Source: Xanthomonas massiliensis
GTDB lineage: Bacteria > Pseudomonadota > Gammaproteobacteria > Xanthomonadales > Xanthomonadaceae
Length of the DNA stretch: 64,000 nt
Direction of reading: 5' to 3'
Assembly (NCBI RefSeq): GCF_900018785.1
Contig: NZ_FCOY01000007.1
Span: 493,312 to 557,311 of the forward strand
The notes under the pieces were generated by a model. It saw only the letters and a program-made list of their open reading frames with translations, made no database searches and was not told where the DNA came from. Of this stretch, positions 62,320 through 64,000 are shown piece after piece; within the stretch, counting starts at the first letter, position 1; the number at the start of each line of letters is the position of its first letter. A program made the translations under genes and the position numbers.

Positions 62320-63288
62320 ATGCTGCCCCGCATGACGCATGCCACGCCCGCCTCTTCCCGCCTTGCCGCCGGCATCGCCTGCGGCGTCGGCGCCGGCGCG
62401 CTGTGGGGCCTGGTGTTCCTGGCCCCGCAGCTGCTGCACGACTTCTCCCCGCTGCAGCTGTCGGCCTCGCGCTACCTCGCCTACGGGCTGGTGGCGGCGG
62501 TGGTGCTGGCGCCGCGCTGGCGCCGCGCCACCGCCGGGATCGGCGCCACCGAGTGGTGGGCACTGGCGCGCCTGAGCGTACTCGGCAACCTGCTCTACTA
62601 CGTGCTGCTGGGCACCGCGGTGCAGTGGGCCGGCGGCGCGGCCAGTTCGCTGATCGTGGGCATGGTGCCGGTGGTGGTGACCCTGGCCGGCACCCGCCGC
62701 GGCGGGCTGGGCGAACTGCGCCGCCTGGCCGGGCCGACTGCGCTGTGCGTGCTGGGCATGGCGCTGGTGGCGACGCAGGCGCTGGCCGCCGGCGATGCCC
62801 ATGCCGTGCCGCTGGGCCGGCGCGTGGCCGGGCTCGCCTGCGCCTTCGGCGCGCTGCTGTCCTGGTCGGCCTATTCGGTGGCCAATGCGCGCTGGCTCTC
62901 GCGCCTGCCCGCCACCTCGGCGCAGGACTGGTCGCTGCTGACCGGCGTGGTCACCGGCGCGCTGGCGCTGCTGCTGGCGGTACCGGCCTTCGTGCTGGAC
63001 GCCGCGCCGCACCGCGGTGCGGACTGGCTGCGCTTCTGGGCCGTGGCCGCGGTGCTGGCGGTGCTGGCCTCGGTGGTCGGCAACGCGCTGTGGAACGGGG
63101 CCAGCCGGCGGCTGCCGCTGGCGCTGGTCGGGCAGATGATCGTGTTCGAGACGGTGTTCGCGCTGCTGTACGCCTTCGCCTGGAACCGCCGCGGCCCCAC
63201 CGCCCTGGAACTGGCCGCCATCGCCAGCCTGCTGGCCGGCGTGCTGTGGTGCGCCTGGGTGCACCGCCCGCGTCCGCCGTCGGGCTGA
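62320..63288 (+). CDS. EamA/DMT-superfamily transporter
   Basis: A 322-aa inner membrane protein with ten predicted helices in two EamA halves, for example GIACGVGAGALWGLVFLAPQ and LALVGQMIVFETVFALLYAFAW. Substrate is unknown (amino acids or metabolites are usual for the family). A second ATG at 62332 could also start it; neither has a clear Shine-Dalgarno. It is probably controlled by the AraC-type gene 52 bp upstream. Confidence 0.88.
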   Translation: MLPRMTHATPASSRLAAGIACGVGAGALWGLVFLAPQLLHDFSPLQLSASRYLAYGLVAAVVLAPRWRRATAGIGATEWWALARLSVLGNLLYYVLLGTAVQWAGGAASSLIVGMVPVVVTLAGTRRGGLGELRRLAGPTALCVLGMALVATQALAAGDAHAVPLGRRVAGLACAFGALLSWSAYSVANARWLSRLPATSAQDWSLLTGVVTGALALLLAVPAFVLDAAPHRGADWLRFWAVAAVLAVLASVVGNALWNGASRRLPLALVGQMIVFETVFALLYAFAWNRRGPTALELAAIASLLAGVLWCAWVHRPRPPSG

Positions 63289-63344
63289 ACGGCACGCACG
63301 CCGGGCCGGTTTAGGATGGGCGGGCCACCCGACCGGAGTCCGCC

Positions 63345-63971
63345 ATGAACACACGCCCGTCCGTGTTGCCCGGCCTGCTGCTCGGCGCGCTGCTCGGCCT
63401 CGTGCTCGGTGCCTGTTCGGCGGCGCCGGCCGCCGCCCCGACGCCGCGGGCGGCCGGCGACGGCCTGCCGGTGCAGGTGGACACGCGCTGCCGCAGCGAC
63501 GCCGATTGCACGGTCAAGAACGTCGGCAACTGCTGCGGCGCGTTCCCGACCTGCGTCAACGTCGCCAGCCCCACCGATCCGGACGGGGTGATGGCCCAGT
63601 GCCGGGCCAGCGGCCGCATGAGCGTGTGCGGGTTCCCCCAGGTCACCGGCTGCAGCTGCGTATCCGGCCAGTGCGTGGCCAACTGGGAGTGCGGCAAGGC
63701 CCATCCCAGCACCCAGCACCTGCTGCGGCTGGCAGCCACCACCGACGTGTCGCTGGCGTGGCTGGGCACCGGCGAAGGCCCGATGGCGACGCCCGCCGCC
63801 CGGGCGCCGCAGGGCGCCGCCGGTCCGCTGAGCGAGCAGGAACACCTGCTGCTGAGTGCCTTCCGGGCCGCGTCCGAGGCACGGCAACCGCACATCCTGC
63901 GCGTGGCCCTGTCCCTGGCCGCCACCACTGCCGTATCGCTGTCGGATCTGCTCTCCCCGATCGCCGGCTAG
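63345..63971 (+). CDS. Cys-rich lipoprotein fused in frame to the C-terminal part of the XRE regulator
   Basis: Residues 1-110 form a lipoprotein: signal peptide with lipobox LGAC (Cys24), an Ala/Pro linker, then a small domain with ten cysteines (DTRCRSDADC, GNCCGAFPTC, GCSCVSGQC). From residue 111 (codon starting at 63675) to the stop the protein is identical to residues 33-130 of the XRE regulator, starting VANWECGK. The native lipoprotein should end near the join. The hybrid would place half a DNA-binding protein in the periplasm, so it is unlikely to be a designed protein. It results from the repeat at 63674-64000 or from misassembly. Confidence 0.75.
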   Translation: MNTRPSVLPGLLLGALLGLVLGACSAAPAAAPTPRAAGDGLPVQVDTRCRSDADCTVKNVGNCCGAFPTCVNVASPTDPDGVMAQCRASGRMSVCGFPQVTGCSCVSGQCVANWECGKAHPSTQHLLRLAATTDVSLAWLGTGEGPMATPAARAPQGAAGPLSEQEHLLLSAFRAASEARQPHILRVALSLAATTAVSLSDLLSPIAG

Positions 63972-64000
63972 GACCGCAACCGCGGTCGCCCCCCGCCGGG
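63674..64000 (+). repeat. Right copy of the 327-bp exact direct repeat, truncated by window end
   Basis: Every base equals 48359-48685. The left boundary is sharp: 63673 (G) differs from 48358 (C). The right boundary is not reached. The copy has no promoter or start codon of its own and is read in frame from the lipoprotein gene. Confidence 0.97.

Overview
This is a very GC-rich chromosomal window with the gene order of a gammaproteobacterium of the Xanthomonadaceae (Lysobacteraceae) type. The signs are the hemA-prfA-O-GlcNAc-transferase-like trio, the ahpC-ahpF-oxyR order known from Xanthomonas, tandem DUF1631 genes, GGGAAT-type intergenic repeats, and the tRNA-tuf-tRNA-secE-nusG-ribosomal protein-rpoBC-str block. 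The species cannot be fixed from sequence alone. I see no phage, insertion sequence, CRISPR array, origin or biosynthetic cluster.

Positions 1-24263 are all on the minus strand and are almost entirely core information processing. In transcription order (right to left) they read: TPR protein, lolB, ispE, tRNA-Gln, prs, rplY, pth, ychF, tRNA-Tyr, tRNA-Gly, tRNA-Thr, tuf, tRNA-Trp, secE, nusG, rplK, rplA, rplJ, rplL, rpoB, rpoC, rpsL, rpsG, fusA (cut by the window edge). Readable sigma70 promoters lie before the tRNA-tuf group and rpsL, and an extended -10 lies before rplK. Long structured leaders precede rplJ and rpoB.

Positions 24332-33065 hold tightly overlapped housekeeping genes: hemA-prfA-OGT and ppk2 on plus, yihY-tlpA-acyP on minus, then wrbA, an asparaginase-domain protein and ybaK on plus. 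A secreted subtilase with its own promoter and intrinsic terminator follows (33393-35396), then ilvE and sufT. Positions 37386-39280 contain a small membrane protein and an ECF-like sigma factor module. Two tandem DUF1631 paralogues of unknown function (39331-44054) are divergent from a nitroreductase-exonuclease-Nudix operon.

Positions 46250-53568 hold a Gly-rich secreted protein, a prolyl aminopeptidase, a small XRE regulator, prmC and a peroxide-defence operon, ahpC-ahpF-oxyR. That operon has a good OxyR site touching the ahpC -35 box. Positions 53618-63288 hold tal, a decayed DJ-1/PfpI gene, two different L,D-transpeptidases around a Tat-exported metallo-beta-lactamase-fold protein, msrA, a DUF2007 protein, glnS, and an AraC regulator paired with an EamA transporter.

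The most unusual feature is at the right edge. From 63674 to the end of the window the sequence is base-for-base identical to 48359-48685 (327 bp), and it fuses a Cys-rich lipoprotein gene in frame to the C-terminal three quarters of the XRE regulator gene. The join of 63673 to 48359 is what a tandem duplication or a circle of the 15,315-bp segment 48359-63673 would produce. That segment carries ahpC-ahpF-oxyR, prmC, tal, msrA and glnS. An assembly chimera would look the same and must be excluded first.
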